The position numbers and the translations under genes are program-made. This document shows, piece by piece, positions 1 through 7,413 of a stretch of DNA of 9,384 nucleotides. The number at the start of each line of letters is the position of its first letter. Within the stretch, counting starts at the first letter, position 1. Source of the DNA: Rhodospirillales bacterium. Its GTDB lineage: Bacteria; Pseudomonadota; Alphaproteobacteria; Acetobacterales; Acetobacteraceae. Where the stretch lies: contig JAGWOU010000044.1 in NCBI GenBank assembly GCA_028870815.1, positions 1-9,384 on the forward strand, read 5' to 3'. Under the pieces are notes generated by a model. It saw nothing but the letters and a program-made list of their open reading frames with translations, was not told where the DNA came from and did not search any database.

Positions 1-459
1 AAAAACGTCTCGGTGCTGAAACCCGACCAGGCCCCGCAGCTGGTGGCGGAGATGAATTTCCCCACGGATCTCACCGTCAACCGGGTGCAGGAAAGCTTCG
101 CCTCGCCCAACGCCCTCTCCTTCTGGGCGTTGCCGGGCTTCATCCATCTGCTCAAGCGCTCCGGCTTCTCCGCCACCCAGCATGAGCTGGCCTTCCAGAC
201 GCTACTGGCCCTGCCGCTGCTCTGCGCCACCATGGCGCTGGTCGCGGCGGGGTTTTCCATGCGCCCCTCGCGGCGCGGCGGGGCGGGAACCATGCTGGTC
301 TCCGGCGTGAGTTTCGGATTCGCCCTGTTCATGATCTCCGAGGTCGCCAACCAGTTCGGCACCTCCGGCGCCATCCCCGTCAGCCTCGCCGCCTGGGCCC
401 CGGCGCTGGCCGGATTGTTTTTGGCGCTTGCCTTGTTGCTGCATCTGGAAGATGGCTGA
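1..459 (+). CDS. lptG: LPS export ABC transporter permease LptG, C-terminal part
   Basis: This is the last 152 codons of an inner-membrane permease of the LptB2FG transporter, which extracts lipopolysaccharide from the inner membrane and passes it to the Lpt bridge. The frame is open from base 1 and the true start lies outside the window. The visible part holds the end of the periplasmic domain (about the first 30 residues), a cytoplasmic coupling-helix-like stretch (FWALPGFIHLLKRSGF) followed by the helix AFQTLLALPLLCATMALVAA, and two more hydrophobic helices ending in LLLHLEDG. The GFALFMISEVANQFG...PVSLAAWAP segment is typical of the LptF/LptG family. I chose LptG over LptF because of its position directly upstream of lptD and the W-x-P then E-D ending. 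The stop is 3 nt before the lptD start, so the two are in one operon and probably translationally coupled. An in-frame GTG at 13 is internal, not the start. Confidence 0.88.
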   Translation, partial: KNVSVLKPDQAPQLVAEMNFPTDLTVNRVQESFASPNALSFWALPGFIHLLKRSGFSATQHELAFQTLLALPLLCATMALVAAGFSMRPSRRGGAGTMLVSGVSFGFALFMISEVANQFGTSGAIPVSLAAWAPALAGLFLALALLLHLEDG

Positions 460-462
460 GCC

Positions 463-2682
463 ATGACCCGCACCGGCCGAATCTTAGCCCTTCTCGTCAC
501 CACCTCCCTCGGAGGGCCGGTCCTGGCCCAGTCCTTCGGCTCTCTGGCTTCCGACCAGGCGCCCAGCAACGGCGAGAACGCGCCCGTCAGCTTCAGGGCC
601 GACACTCTCTCCTACAACAAGCCGGGCAATATCATCACCGCCGCCGGCCATGTCACCGCCATTCAGAATGGCCAGACCCTGCACGCGGACAAGGTGACGA
701 TCGACCGCAACACCAATATCGTCACCGCCTCGGGCCATGTGGTGCTGGTGCAACCGGACGGCACCACTGTTTATGCCAATCACGTCGTCCTCTCCGACAA
801 TATGAAGAACGCGGTCATGAAATCCGTGGCGGCGCGACTGGCGCAAAACGCCCGCATCATCGCCAATGGCGGCGAGCGTTACGACGCCAAAATCGACGAG
901 CTTTCAAAACCTGTCTATTCCGCCTGCGATCTCTGCAAGAGCGACCCACGCTCACCACCCACCTGGGCGATCCGTGCCACCAGCGCCACGCGTGACCTCG
1001 AACATAAAATGATCGAGTTCCGCAACGCGACATTGCTGATGAAGGGCGTGCCGGTGTTCTGGCTGCCCTACATGAGCGAGCCCGATCCTTCGGTGAAACG
1101 CAAGACGGGACTGCTCATCCCCTCCATCGGCGCCACCTCGCAGCTCGGCGCCTTCGTGGTCATTCCTTACTACATTACCCTCGGCAAATCGGCGGATCTC
1201 ACCCTCGCCCCGGTCTTCGCCACCAAGCAAGGCCCGGCGCTGAAGGCCGATTACCGCGAGGCTTTCAACCAAGGCACGTTGGATGTGAAGCTCTCCGGCG
1301 GCCACGACCGCGGCAAGTTCGGTGATTCGGTTTTCGCGAATGGTACGTTCGACCTCAACGACGCCTGGCGCGCGGGCTTTGCCTTCAACCGTGCCTCCAA
1401 CCCGCAATATCTGGACGATTTCAGCATCCTGCCAAACGCCTCCTATCTGGAGAGCAATGTCTATCTGGAGGGGTTCGGCGCTGGATCTTACGCGCGGATC
1501 GACGCGGAGACGTTCCAGGGCCTGGTGGTTTCGGTCAACCAGAGCGAGCTGCCGATCGTCGCCCCGTACGGGCAATATCACTTCGTCTCCCGGCCCGATG
1601 CCTGGGGCGGCACCTTCCGTGTGGACATGAACGCCTTCAATGTGCTGCGCGATGTCGGCACCAACACAAGGCGCATCGCCTTCATCCCATCCTACTCGCT
1701 GCCTTTCATGCTGCCGGCGGGCATTGTGGGCACCGCGCGGCTGCAACTCGATTCCGCCTATTACAATTCAGACAAGCTGAACCAGCAGCCGAATTACAGC
1801 CTGAGCCAGCAGGCCAGCATCGGCCGCGCCCAACCCTATGGCGCCGTGATGCTGCGCTGGCCGTTCATCCGGGCCACCCGGCATTGGGGAAGCCAGCTCA
1901 TCGAGCCGATCGTCCAACTCGTCGCCTCACCCAACACGGGCATTTCGGATAATTCCAAGATTCCGAACGAGGACAGCCTGGACCTCGAATTCTCCGACGC
2001 CAATCTGTTTTCCCTTAACCGCTACCCCGGCATCGACCGGCTGGAGGGCGGCTCGCGGGTGGATTACGCCTTGCACGCGGCCTGGTATCTGCCCGGCGGC
2101 ATGACACTGGACGGGCTGATCGGGCAGTCCTACCGCTTCCACAAAGATCTCGTCTATCTGCCTGAATCGGGGCTCCAAGATAACGTCTCGGACATCGTCA
2201 CCCGCGCGGTTGTGGCGCCCACCCCATGGTTCAACATTTCCTACCGTGGGCGGTTCTCTCACCATTCATTCGGCAACCGCATGACCGACCTGACGGCGAA
2301 TTTCGGCAATAGCCGACTCGCGGTCTCCGGTGGGTATCTCTACACCAACACCAATCCTTACACGCTGTACGACAACCTCACCCTCGGCCAGTCGCCCAAT
2401 CTCAACCCGCCGCCCGAATATTTCCAGCCACGCCAGGAAGCCACGCTGAATCTCTCAACCCAGGACGGACCCTGGAATTTCTCCGGCGGCGGCCAACGCA
2501 ACCTGAAGACCGGGCATTTCGACGAGGTGAACGCCTCCGTCGGTTGGCAGAATGACTGCTTCGGCGTCAGCATGATCTATTATAAACGCTTCACCTCGTT
2601 CAATCTGGACAATGGCAGCACCCTGGTGCTGCTGCAGTTCACTTTCAAAACCCTTGGAACCGTCGGATTCAACGCCCTATGA
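463..2682 (+). CDS. lptD: LPS-assembly outer membrane protein LptD
   Basis: The 739-residue product is the outer-membrane translocon that inserts LPS into the outer leaflet with LptE. An N-terminal signal peptide (RILALLVTTSLGGPVLA) has a likely cleavage before Q23. Residues about 42-145 form the OstA/LptA-like periplasmic jellyroll (FRADTLSYNKPGNIITAAGHV...). From about 150 the LptD barrel family begins with the typical P-W-x-I-x-A segment, GVPVFWLPY, and KRKTGLLIPSIG, and the remainder is barrel strands. Only three cysteines are visible: C155 and C158 (a CDLC pair) and C699 near the C terminus. E. coli LptD has four in two disulfides, so here at most one inter-domain disulfide can form. The length is ordinary for alphaproteobacteria. 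The start is ATG 3 nt after the lptG stop, with GGAAGATGG just upstream as a possible ribosome site inside lptG. The last four bases overlap surA (ATGA). Confidence 0.95.
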   Translation: MTRTGRILALLVTTSLGGPVLAQSFGSLASDQAPSNGENAPVSFRADTLSYNKPGNIITAAGHVTAIQNGQTLHADKVTIDRNTNIVTASGHVVLVQPDGTTVYANHVVLSDNMKNAVMKSVAARLAQNARIIANGGERYDAKIDELSKPVYSACDLCKSDPRSPPTWAIRATSATRDLEHKMIEFRNATLLMKGVPVFWLPYMSEPDPSVKRKTGLLIPSIGATSQLGAFVVIPYYITLGKSADLTLAPVFATKQGPALKADYREAFNQGTLDVKLSGGHDRGKFGDSVFANGTFDLNDAWRAGFAFNRASNPQYLDDFSILPNASYLESNVYLEGFGAGSYARIDAETFQGLVVSVNQSELPIVAPYGQYHFVSRPDAWGGTFRVDMNAFNVLRDVGTNTRRIAFIPSYSLPFMLPAGIVGTARLQLDSAYYNSDKLNQQPNYSLSQQASIGRAQPYGAVMLRWPFIRATRHWGSQLIEPIVQLVASPNTGISDNSKIPNEDSLDLEFSDANLFSLNRYPGIDRLEGGSRVDYALHAAWYLPGGMTLDGLIGQSYRFHKDLVYLPESGLQDNVSDIVTRAVVAPTPWFNISYRGRFSHHSFGNRMTDLTANFGNSRLAVSGGYLYTNTNPYTLYDNLTLGQSPNLNPPPEYFQPRQEATLNLSTQDGPWNFSGGGQRNLKTGHFDEVNASVGWQNDCFGVSMIYYKRFTSFNLDNGSTLVLLQFTFKTLGTVGFNAL

Positions 2683-3974
2683 AATTGCTGCTTCGCGCCA
2701 CTCTCCTCGCCACGCTTTGCGCCGCCCCGGCCTTCGCGCAAAGCGCCGCCCCGGCGCCAACGCCCATGCAGGCATCGGACTCCGCCGGCATGGCGGCGGT
2801 GGTCAACGGCCAGGTCATCACCACCCAGGATGTCGCGGCGCGGTCACGGCTGCTTGCCATTTCGATGGGCATGCAACCCACCCCGGATGTGATCCAGCGC
2901 CTGGCGCCGCAGGTGACAAAACAACTGATCGACGAGACACTGCAACAGCAGGAGATCGACAAGCTAAACATCACCGTCACTGACCAGGATGTGGCGGACG
3001 CGATCTCGCATATCGAGCAAAGCAACGGCCTGCCGGCCGGTGGATTGCAAACCAAACTCGCCGCCGCCGGCGTGCCCTATTCAACCTTGCTGGCGCAGAT
3101 TCGTACCGGCATTGGCTGGCAGAAAGTGCTGCACAAAGTGCTCGGACCGGGGCTGCAACCAACACCTGGCGACCTCGCGGCGCAAAAGGCGGCGCTACAG
3201 GCGAGCCTCGGCGCCACCCAGTACCATTTGGCTGAGATCTTTATCCCCGTTACCGACCCCAGCGACGAAACCCCGGCGCAGAATTTCGCCAACACGGTTA
3301 TCGCGCAGCTGCGCCAGGGCGCACCTTTCCCCATCGTTGCGGCGCAGTTCTCGCAGGCGCAAACAGCACTCTCGGGCGGCGACCTCGGCTTCGTGCAGCT
3401 AAGCCAGCTGGACCCGGCGGTGGCCGCCACAGTGAAGCAAATGCCTATCGGCGCCATCTCCAACCCCATCCGCGTGCCGGGTGGGTATGAAATCGTCCAG
3501 TTGCTGGATGAGCACGATGAAGGCAACCAGATGCAGACCATTCTGGATATCCGCCAGGCCTATGGCCAATATCCGCAGCCGGTAACGGGCGGGCAGCTCG
3601 GCCAGGTGCAGATCAATTTCATCACCCAGTTCATGGCCAAGGCCAAGAACGCCACAAGCTGCGACGCCCTGCAGGCGCTGGATGCCAGCTATGGCAATAT
3701 CCAGCCTTCCAACCCAGGGCCGGTCAATCTCGCCACCGTCACCCCGCCTGCCTTCCAGCAAGTGCTTGCCAACCTTCCGGTCGGAAAGCTGAGCCAGCCG
3801 CTGGTTCAGGCCACCGGTGTCGCGGTGGTGATGGTTTGCAACCGCAGCCAGGAAAAGGCGCAGCTGCCGCCTGACGATCAGATCGTGAACATGATCGTCA
3901 ACCGCCGCGTGCAGCTTGAATCCGAGCAGATGATGGACCAGCTCCGCCATCGCTCCGTGATTCTGCAGGGCTGA
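2679..3974 (+). CDS. surA: SurA-type periplasmic chaperone / peptidylprolyl isomerase
   Basis: The 431-residue product is an exported chaperone expected to escort unfolded outer-membrane proteins, including LptD, to the BAM complex. The signal peptide (LLLRATLLATLCAAPAFA) would be cut before Q21. Residues about 36-160 are the SurA N-terminal chaperone domain (AAVVNGQVITTQDVAARSRL, then QVTKQLIDETLQQQEIDK). Residues about 180-280 are a clear parvulin rotamase domain (YHLAEIFIPV, SGGDLGF, PVGxIS-like PIGAISNPIRVPGGYEIVQL). Residues about 305-395 look like a degenerate second parvulin domain: it ends with VGKLSQPLVQATGVAVVMVC but lacks a recognisable GGDLGW motif. C328 and C387 lie in that second domain and could pair. 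The start overlaps the lptD stop by 4 nt, a sign of translational coupling. Cysteine 14 is not in a lipobox, so I do not call it a lipoprotein. Confidence 0.9.
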   Translation: MKLLLRATLLATLCAAPAFAQSAAPAPTPMQASDSAGMAAVVNGQVITTQDVAARSRLLAISMGMQPTPDVIQRLAPQVTKQLIDETLQQQEIDKLNITVTDQDVADAISHIEQSNGLPAGGLQTKLAAAGVPYSTLLAQIRTGIGWQKVLHKVLGPGLQPTPGDLAAQKAALQASLGATQYHLAEIFIPVTDPSDETPAQNFANTVIAQLRQGAPFPIVAAQFSQAQTALSGGDLGFVQLSQLDPAVAATVKQMPIGAISNPIRVPGGYEIVQLLDEHDEGNQMQTILDIRQAYGQYPQPVTGGQLGQVQINFITQFMAKAKNATSCDALQALDASYGNIQPSNPGPVNLATVTPPAFQQVLANLPVGKLSQPLVQATGVAVVMVCNRSQEKAQLPPDDQIVNMIVNRRVQLESEQMMDQLRHRSVILQG

Positions 3975-3980
3975 ACCGCC

Positions 3981-4559
3981 ATGCTGCGAGGCGTTTACGA
4001 CCGCCTTCTGGCCTTGAGCACCCGGCCATCTGCCCCGCTCTGGCTATTTCTGGTGGCGGTGGCCGAAGCCAGCGTGTTCCCGCTGCCGCCGGACGTTCTG
4101 CTCATCCCCATGGCGCTGGCCAAGCCGCGCCGCGCCTTTGTCTTCGCCCTCATCGCGACAATGGGCAGCGTGCTGGGCGGCGCCTTCGGCTATGGCATTG
4201 GTTACGCCCTGCTGAACCGCCTCGCACAGCCGATCATTCATTTTTACCATTACGAGGCTGCTTTCGCGGCGTTTCAGCATAAATTCGCGGAATACGGCGC
4301 GGCGATTATCCTTATCAAAGGGTTAACGCCGATCCCATATAAGATCGTCACCATCGCTGCGGGCGCGGCGAAATTCAACTTCTGGGCGTTCATGGGACTC
4401 AGCTTCGTCACCCGCGGCGCACGGTTTCTTCTCGAAGCGGTACTGCTGCGCTTCTTCGGCGAACCGGCGCGGGGTTTCATCGAGCATCGGCTGGGCCTGG
4501 TCACCGGCCTGTTCGCAGTGCTGTTGGTGGCGGGATTTTTGGTCCTCAAATTCGCCTGA
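3981..4559 (+). CDS. YqaA/DedA-superfamily integral membrane protein
   Basis: A 192-residue inner-membrane protein of the VTT/SNARE-associated (DedA) superfamily. The smaller YqaA type fits best by length. Hydrophobic stretches lie at about 18-47, 52-80, 104-129, 134-158 and 172-192. The first contains the acid-and-proline motif E29-(x4)-P34-L-P36-P37-D38, as expected of the re-entrant helix. A glycine-rich segment (GSVLGGAFGYGIGY, 62-75) and the motif K113-G-L-T-P117-I-P119-Y-K121 resemble the conserved basic/proline motif of DedA proteins, with lysines at the basic positions. Members of this superfamily act in lipid carrier or phospholipid translocation and membrane homeostasis, but the exact substrate cannot be read here. 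It begins 6 nt after the surA stop, with AGGG about 10 nt before the ATG, so it is the last gene of the LPS operon. A role in envelope lipid handling is inference from context. Confidence 0.82.
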   Translation: MLRGVYDRLLALSTRPSAPLWLFLVAVAEASVFPLPPDVLLIPMALAKPRRAFVFALIATMGSVLGGAFGYGIGYALLNRLAQPIIHFYHYEAAFAAFQHKFAEYGAAIILIKGLTPIPYKIVTIAAGAAKFNFWAFMGLSFVTRGARFLLEAVLLRFFGEPARGFIEHRLGLVTGLFAVLLVAGFLVLKFA

Positions 4560-4694
4560 TCGAAAATCGCAACAGCAAATCTGTCTCGTTTTGCTACACT
4601 TTTCCCTCCATATCTTGAAAATTGTGGAAATTCCAACAATTGCATAATTCCGTCTCAGCAATCATACTCGCCTTCAATCTAGACGGGTGGGCTA
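4560..4694 (+). promoter_or_regulatory. AT-rich promoter region of the DeoR-type gene
   Basis: This 135-nt spacer is clearly more AT-rich than its surroundings. A good -10-like CATAAT lies at 4643-4648 (5 of 6 consensus positions). The best -35 match, TTGTGG at 4622-4627, leaves a short 15-bp spacer, so the promoter call is tentative. AATTCC occurs twice, 17 nt apart (4629-4634 and 4646-4651). A small 6-bp inverted repeat AGCAAA/TTTGCT (4574-4579 and 4590-4595) lies just after the DedA-type gene; it is AT-rich and weak, and I do not count it as a proven terminator. GGGTGGGC at about 4685-4692 is the likely ribosome binding site for the start at 4695. Confidence 0.4.
4620..4641. promoter_or_regulatory. 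Candidate operator: imperfect inverted repeat before deoR-type gene
   Basis: The arms AATTGT-GGAA and TTCC-a-ACAATT are complementary over 10 positions around a single central A, with one extra A in the right arm. The repeat lies immediately upstream of the CATAAT -10-like hexamer and covers the putative -35. Occupancy there would block RNA polymerase, as expected for autorepression. DeoR-family operators are commonly inverted or direct repeats in the promoter. Assignment to this protein is inference from position only. Confidence 0.35.
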
Positions 4695-5459
4695 ATGAGG
4701 CAGGAGAAACGAGAGCGGCATACAAAAATTTTGACCGCCCTCAGCGGCGCCTCAAGCGTCAGGGTCGCCGAACTTGCCCGCCAGTTTGGCGTTTCCACAG
4801 AGACAATCCGCCGAGATTTTGACGAACTTACCCGCGGCGGACAGCTCAGCCGGACCTATGGCGGGGCGGTGCGGATGCTCGACCCAGGGCACCATGGCGA
4901 GGTGGAGCGGCAGAGTCTTCTGCTGGCAGAGCGCCAACGTATCGCCAAGGCCACGGTGGACGAGGTGGCGGATGCTCGGATCCTGCTCATCGGCTGCGGC
5001 GCCACCGCTGTGCAGGTGGCACGGCAAGTCGCGGCACGGCTTAAGGATATCACCGTTGTCACCCATTCATTCGCCGTGGCGGCGGCTGTTGGGGTGAACC
5101 ATCTGGTCGAGGTGATGATGATCCCCGGCCTGTACCATCCCGCCAAGGCCAGCACGACCGGCGGCCATGCCATTGTGTTCCTGCAAAGCCTGTATGCAGA
5201 CTACGTGATTTTGGGCGCCAGCGGGGTGACCCAGGATGGGCCGGGCGACACCCTGCCTGAGATCGCGGCCGTGAACACGGCGATGATGAGCCGCGCGGCG
5301 CGATGCGTGATCGCCGCCGACCAAAGCAAGTTCAACCTGTCCTCCTCCACACGTTACGCGGACTGGCCTCAGGTCAGCACGTTTGTCACCGATGCGGCAC
5401 CGCCGGCGGAACTGCGCAAAACGCTGGAGAGCAACCGGGTAAAGCTGCTGGTGGCATAG
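4695..5459 (+). CDS. DeoR/GlpR-family transcriptional regulator
   Basis: A 254-residue repressor-type protein of ordinary family length. Residues about 4-58 form the DeoR winged helix-turn-helix: RERHTKILTAL, SVRVAELARQFGVSTETIRRDFDEL (the TIRRD recognition-helix signature) and the wing LSRTYGGAV. Residues about 75-235 form the ISOCOT-fold sugar-phosphate-sensing domain, with ILLIGCGATAVQVA, VVTHSFAVA, GASGV and the C-terminal AADQSKF motif. Family members bind a phosphorylated sugar or polyol and release DNA. The ligand cannot be read from sequence; general similarity is to GlpR-type members. The neighbours are an envelope operon upstream and a convergent ABC-F gene downstream, with no transporter, kinase or dehydrogenase adjacent, so the targets are probably elsewhere or only itself. 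The start is an ATG 3 nt after GGGTGGGC. The TAG stop abuts the TAG of the convergent gene with no spacer. Confidence 0.88.
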   Translation: MRQEKRERHTKILTALSGASSVRVAELARQFGVSTETIRRDFDELTRGGQLSRTYGGAVRMLDPGHHGEVERQSLLLAERQRIAKATVDEVADARILLIGCGATAVQVARQVAARLKDITVVTHSFAVAAAVGVNHLVEVMMIPGLYHPAKASTTGGHAIVFLQSLYADYVILGASGVTQDGPGDTLPEIAAVNTAMMSRAARCVIAADQSKFNLSSSTRYADWPQVSTFVTDAAPPAELRKTLESNRVKLLVA

Positions 5460-5466
5460 CTATGCC
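5453..5466. repeat. Perfect 14-bp palindrome spanning two abutting convergent stops
   Basis: GGCATAGCTATGCC reads identically on both strands. It contains both stop codons: TAG of the DeoR-type gene at 5457-5459 (+) and TAG of the ABC-F gene at 5462-5460 (-). Both proteins therefore end in GCA TAG. There is no spacer between the genes and no T-rich hairpin terminator here, so transcripts from both sides must run into the opposite gene before stopping. Confidence 0.75.
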
Positions 5467-7328
5467 GCCGCCTCCAACGCTTCGGCAGCTTCCAGCCAGT
5501 CCAACTCGGCGGTCTCGATCTCGTTTTTCAGCGCCCCCAGACGCAGCGTGATCTTGTTCAGCTCCGCCGCCTTGGCGGGGGCGTAAATGCCCTCATCCGC
5601 CAGCTTCGCCTCCAGCGTTTCCTTCTCCGCCGTCAGTTTGTTCAGCGCGGTTTCCGCCGCCTTGGCCGCTTTTTGCAACGGCGCCAACCTTGCCCGCGCT
5701 TCGGCCCTGGCTGCCTTGTCGTTCTTCTTATCTTCAACCTTCTTCGCCTGGGCCGGAGCGGCGCGCTCGCTCATCGTCGCGGCATAGGCGGCCAGATCCC
5801 CCTCGAACGGCGTGGCTTTGCCATTCGCCACCAAAATCAGCCTGTCCGCCGCCAACTCCACCAGATACGGATCATGGCTGATCAGCACCACTGCCCCCTC
5901 GAAATCCGTCAGCGCCTTGATCAGCGCGTCGCGGGCATCGATGTCCAGATGGTTCGTCGGCTCGTCGAGAATCAGCAGATGCGGCGCATCCCGCGTGGCC
6001 AGAGCCAGCAGCAGCCGCGCCTTCTCCCCACCGGACATCTGCCCCACGGGCGTATTCACCCGGTCCGCATCCAGTCCGAACCGCGCCGCCTGAGCACGCA
6101 ACTGAGCGGGCAAAGCCTGCGGCAGCGCGCGGGCCAAATGGTCGTAGGGCGTGTCCGTCAGCACCAGGTCATCCTCCTGATGCTGGGCGAAATACCCCAC
6201 GCGCAGCCCTTTCACCCGGAATTCCCGCCCCCGCATGGCGGCAAGCCTTCCTGCCAGCAGCTTCGCCAGCGTGGATTTGCCGTTGCCATTCTGCCCCAGC
6301 AGCGCGATGCGGTCTTCCATGTCGATCCGCAGGGACACGCCAGACAGCACAGCCTTGCCGTCATAGCCAATCTCCACGCCCTCAAGCTGGAGCATGGGCG
6401 GGGGCAATTCCTCCGGCGAGGGGAAGGAGAATTGCGTCGCCTGCGCCTCCACCACCGCCTCGATCTGCGGCAGCTTCTCCAGCGCTTTCAACCGGCTTTG
6501 CGCCTGCCTGGCCTTGGTGGCCTTGGCGCGGAACCGATCCACAAACGCCTGCATATGCGCCCTCTGGGCCGCCACACGCTCCGCCGCGCGGGCCTGCTGC
6601 AAGGCCCGCTCGGTCTTGATCCGCACAAATTCCGCGAACCCGCCCGGCGTCATGCTCAGCTTGCCGCCATCCAGATGCACAATCGCTTCCACCGCCCTGT
6701 CCAAAAGCTGGCGGTCATGGCTCACCAGCAAAATCGCACCCGGGAATTTCTGCAAATAGGTTTCCAGCCACAGCGTCGCTTCCAAATCCAGATGGTTCGT
6801 CGGCTCATCCAGCAGCAGCAGATCGGGTTCCGAAAACAGCACCGCCGCCAGTGCCACGCGCATGCGCCAGCCGCCGGAATAGCTGCTCATTGGCCGCGCC
6901 TGCCACTCCTCATTGAACCCCAGCCCCGCCAGGATGGCGGCTGCCCGCGCCGGAGCTGAATCAGCCCGGATCGCCAGCAGCCTTTCATGAATTTCCGCCA
7001 GCTTTTCCCCTGGCGTTTCAGGGTGTTCCGCGGCATGCAGCAGCGCCGCGCGCTCGGTATCCGCGGCCAGCACCACATCCAGCGGGGTAATGTCACCGCC
7101 CGGCGCCTCCTGCGCCACATAGCCCAGCCGCACCCGGTTCCCGAGCATGATTTTGCCGCCATCCGGCCGGATCACCCCAGCGACCAACTTCAGCAGCGTG
7201 GATTTCCCCGCCCCGTTGCGGCCGATCAGGCCGACATGCTTGCCCTCGTCCAGCAGCAGCTCCGCATGCTCCAGCAGCGGGCGGCCGGCGATGGAATAGG
7301 AAAGGTCTTCAAGGCGCAGAACACTCAT
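5460..7328 (-). CDS. ABC-F family ATPase, YheS-like
   Basis: A 622-residue soluble protein with two fused ABC ATPase domains and no membrane segment, the ABC-F arrangement. These proteins act at the ribosomal E site or in translation stress rather than in transport. Domain 1 has Walker A GRNGAGKST (36-44), signature SYSGG (149-153), Walker B LLLLDEPTNHLD (170-181) and switch SHD (203-205). Domain 2 has Walker A GQNGNGKST (345-353), signature MSGGEK (431-436), Walker B LLILDEPTNHLD (451-462) and SHD (484-486). The charged linker at about 235-300, with VDRFRAKATKARQAQSRLKALEKL, is the ABC-F P-site tRNA interaction motif region and reads like YheS. Residues about 530-620 form a charged coiled coil rich in Ala, Lys and Glu. 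All catalytic motifs look intact. The start is the ATG at 7328, with AGGGCGGC just before it. An EttA or Uup assignment is less likely from the linker and the length. Confidence 0.92.
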   Translation of the reverse strand: MSVLRLEDLSYSIAGRPLLEHAELLLDEGKHVGLIGRNGAGKSTLLKLVAGVIRPDGGKIMLGNRVRLGYVAQEAPGGDITPLDVVLAADTERAALLHAAEHPETPGEKLAEIHERLLAIRADSAPARAAAILAGLGFNEEWQARPMSSYSGGWRMRVALAAVLFSEPDLLLLDEPTNHLDLEATLWLETYLQKFPGAILLVSHDRQLLDRAVEAIVHLDGGKLSMTPGGFAEFVRIKTERALQQARAAERVAAQRAHMQAFVDRFRAKATKARQAQSRLKALEKLPQIEAVVEAQATQFSFPSPEELPPPMLQLEGVEIGYDGKAVLSGVSLRIDMEDRIALLGQNGNGKSTLAKLLAGRLAAMRGREFRVKGLRVGYFAQHQEDDLVLTDTPYDHLARALPQALPAQLRAQAARFGLDADRVNTPVGQMSGGEKARLLLALATRDAPHLLILDEPTNHLDIDARDALIKALTDFEGAVVLISHDPYLVELAADRLILVANGKATPFEGDLAAYAATMSERAAPAQAKKVEDKKNDKAARAEARARLAPLQKAAKAAETALNKLTAEKETLEAKLADEGIYAPAKAAELNKITLRLGALKNEIETAELDWLEAAEALEAAA

Positions 7329-7413
7329 GCCGCCCTGTATATTAGGCGGAGGGGTTGATGCAAAAGGACGGCCCGGCTATTTGCCCGCGCAACATTCATT
7401 GGGAAAATTTAGC
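7329..7413. promoter_or_regulatory. Divergent promoter region between the ABC-F gene and ndk
   Basis: An 85-nt spacer from which the two genes diverge. For ndk, TTGATG (7355-7360) and TATTTG (7378-7383) are 17 bp apart, a weak sigma70-like pair. GGGAA at 7401-7405 sits about 8 nt before the ndk ATG as the ribosome site. For the minus-strand gene, TAATAT (7344-7339) is a possible -10, but it would leave almost no leader and has no good -35. The arms CCGCC (7349-7345, minus strand) and GGCGG (7334-7330) can form a short hairpin that pairs with the ABC-F ribosome site directly before its ATG. Confidence 0.35.

Noticed and set aside
952..1746. A 264-codon minus-strand open frame inside lptD
   Set aside because: It is antisense to the barrel-coding part of lptD, has low-complexity composition and no recognisable motif.
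2718..2720. Cysteine 14 of SurA as a lipobox cysteine
   Set aside because: The preceding residues are A-T-L, which do not fit the small-residue requirement of a lipobox, and a standard AFA-QS signal peptidase I site follows.
4574..4595. AGCAAA/TTTGCT hairpin as the terminator of the LPS operon
   Set aside because: The stem is only 6 bp and AT-rich with a 10-nt loop, and no clean T-run follows. It is too weak to call a terminator.
5673..6959. A 428-codon plus-strand open frame inside the ABC-F gene
   Set aside because: It lies wholly antisense to a gene with complete ABC-F motifs, and its translation is rich in Arg, Gln, His and Pro with no domain. This is the usual antisense shadow in GC-rich DNA.
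7327..7413. Upstream extension of ndk to an earlier in-frame start
   Set aside because: The added 29 residues do not belong to the Ndk family and would overlap the ABC-F start; the ATG at 7414 gives the standard 140-residue protein with its own ribosome site.
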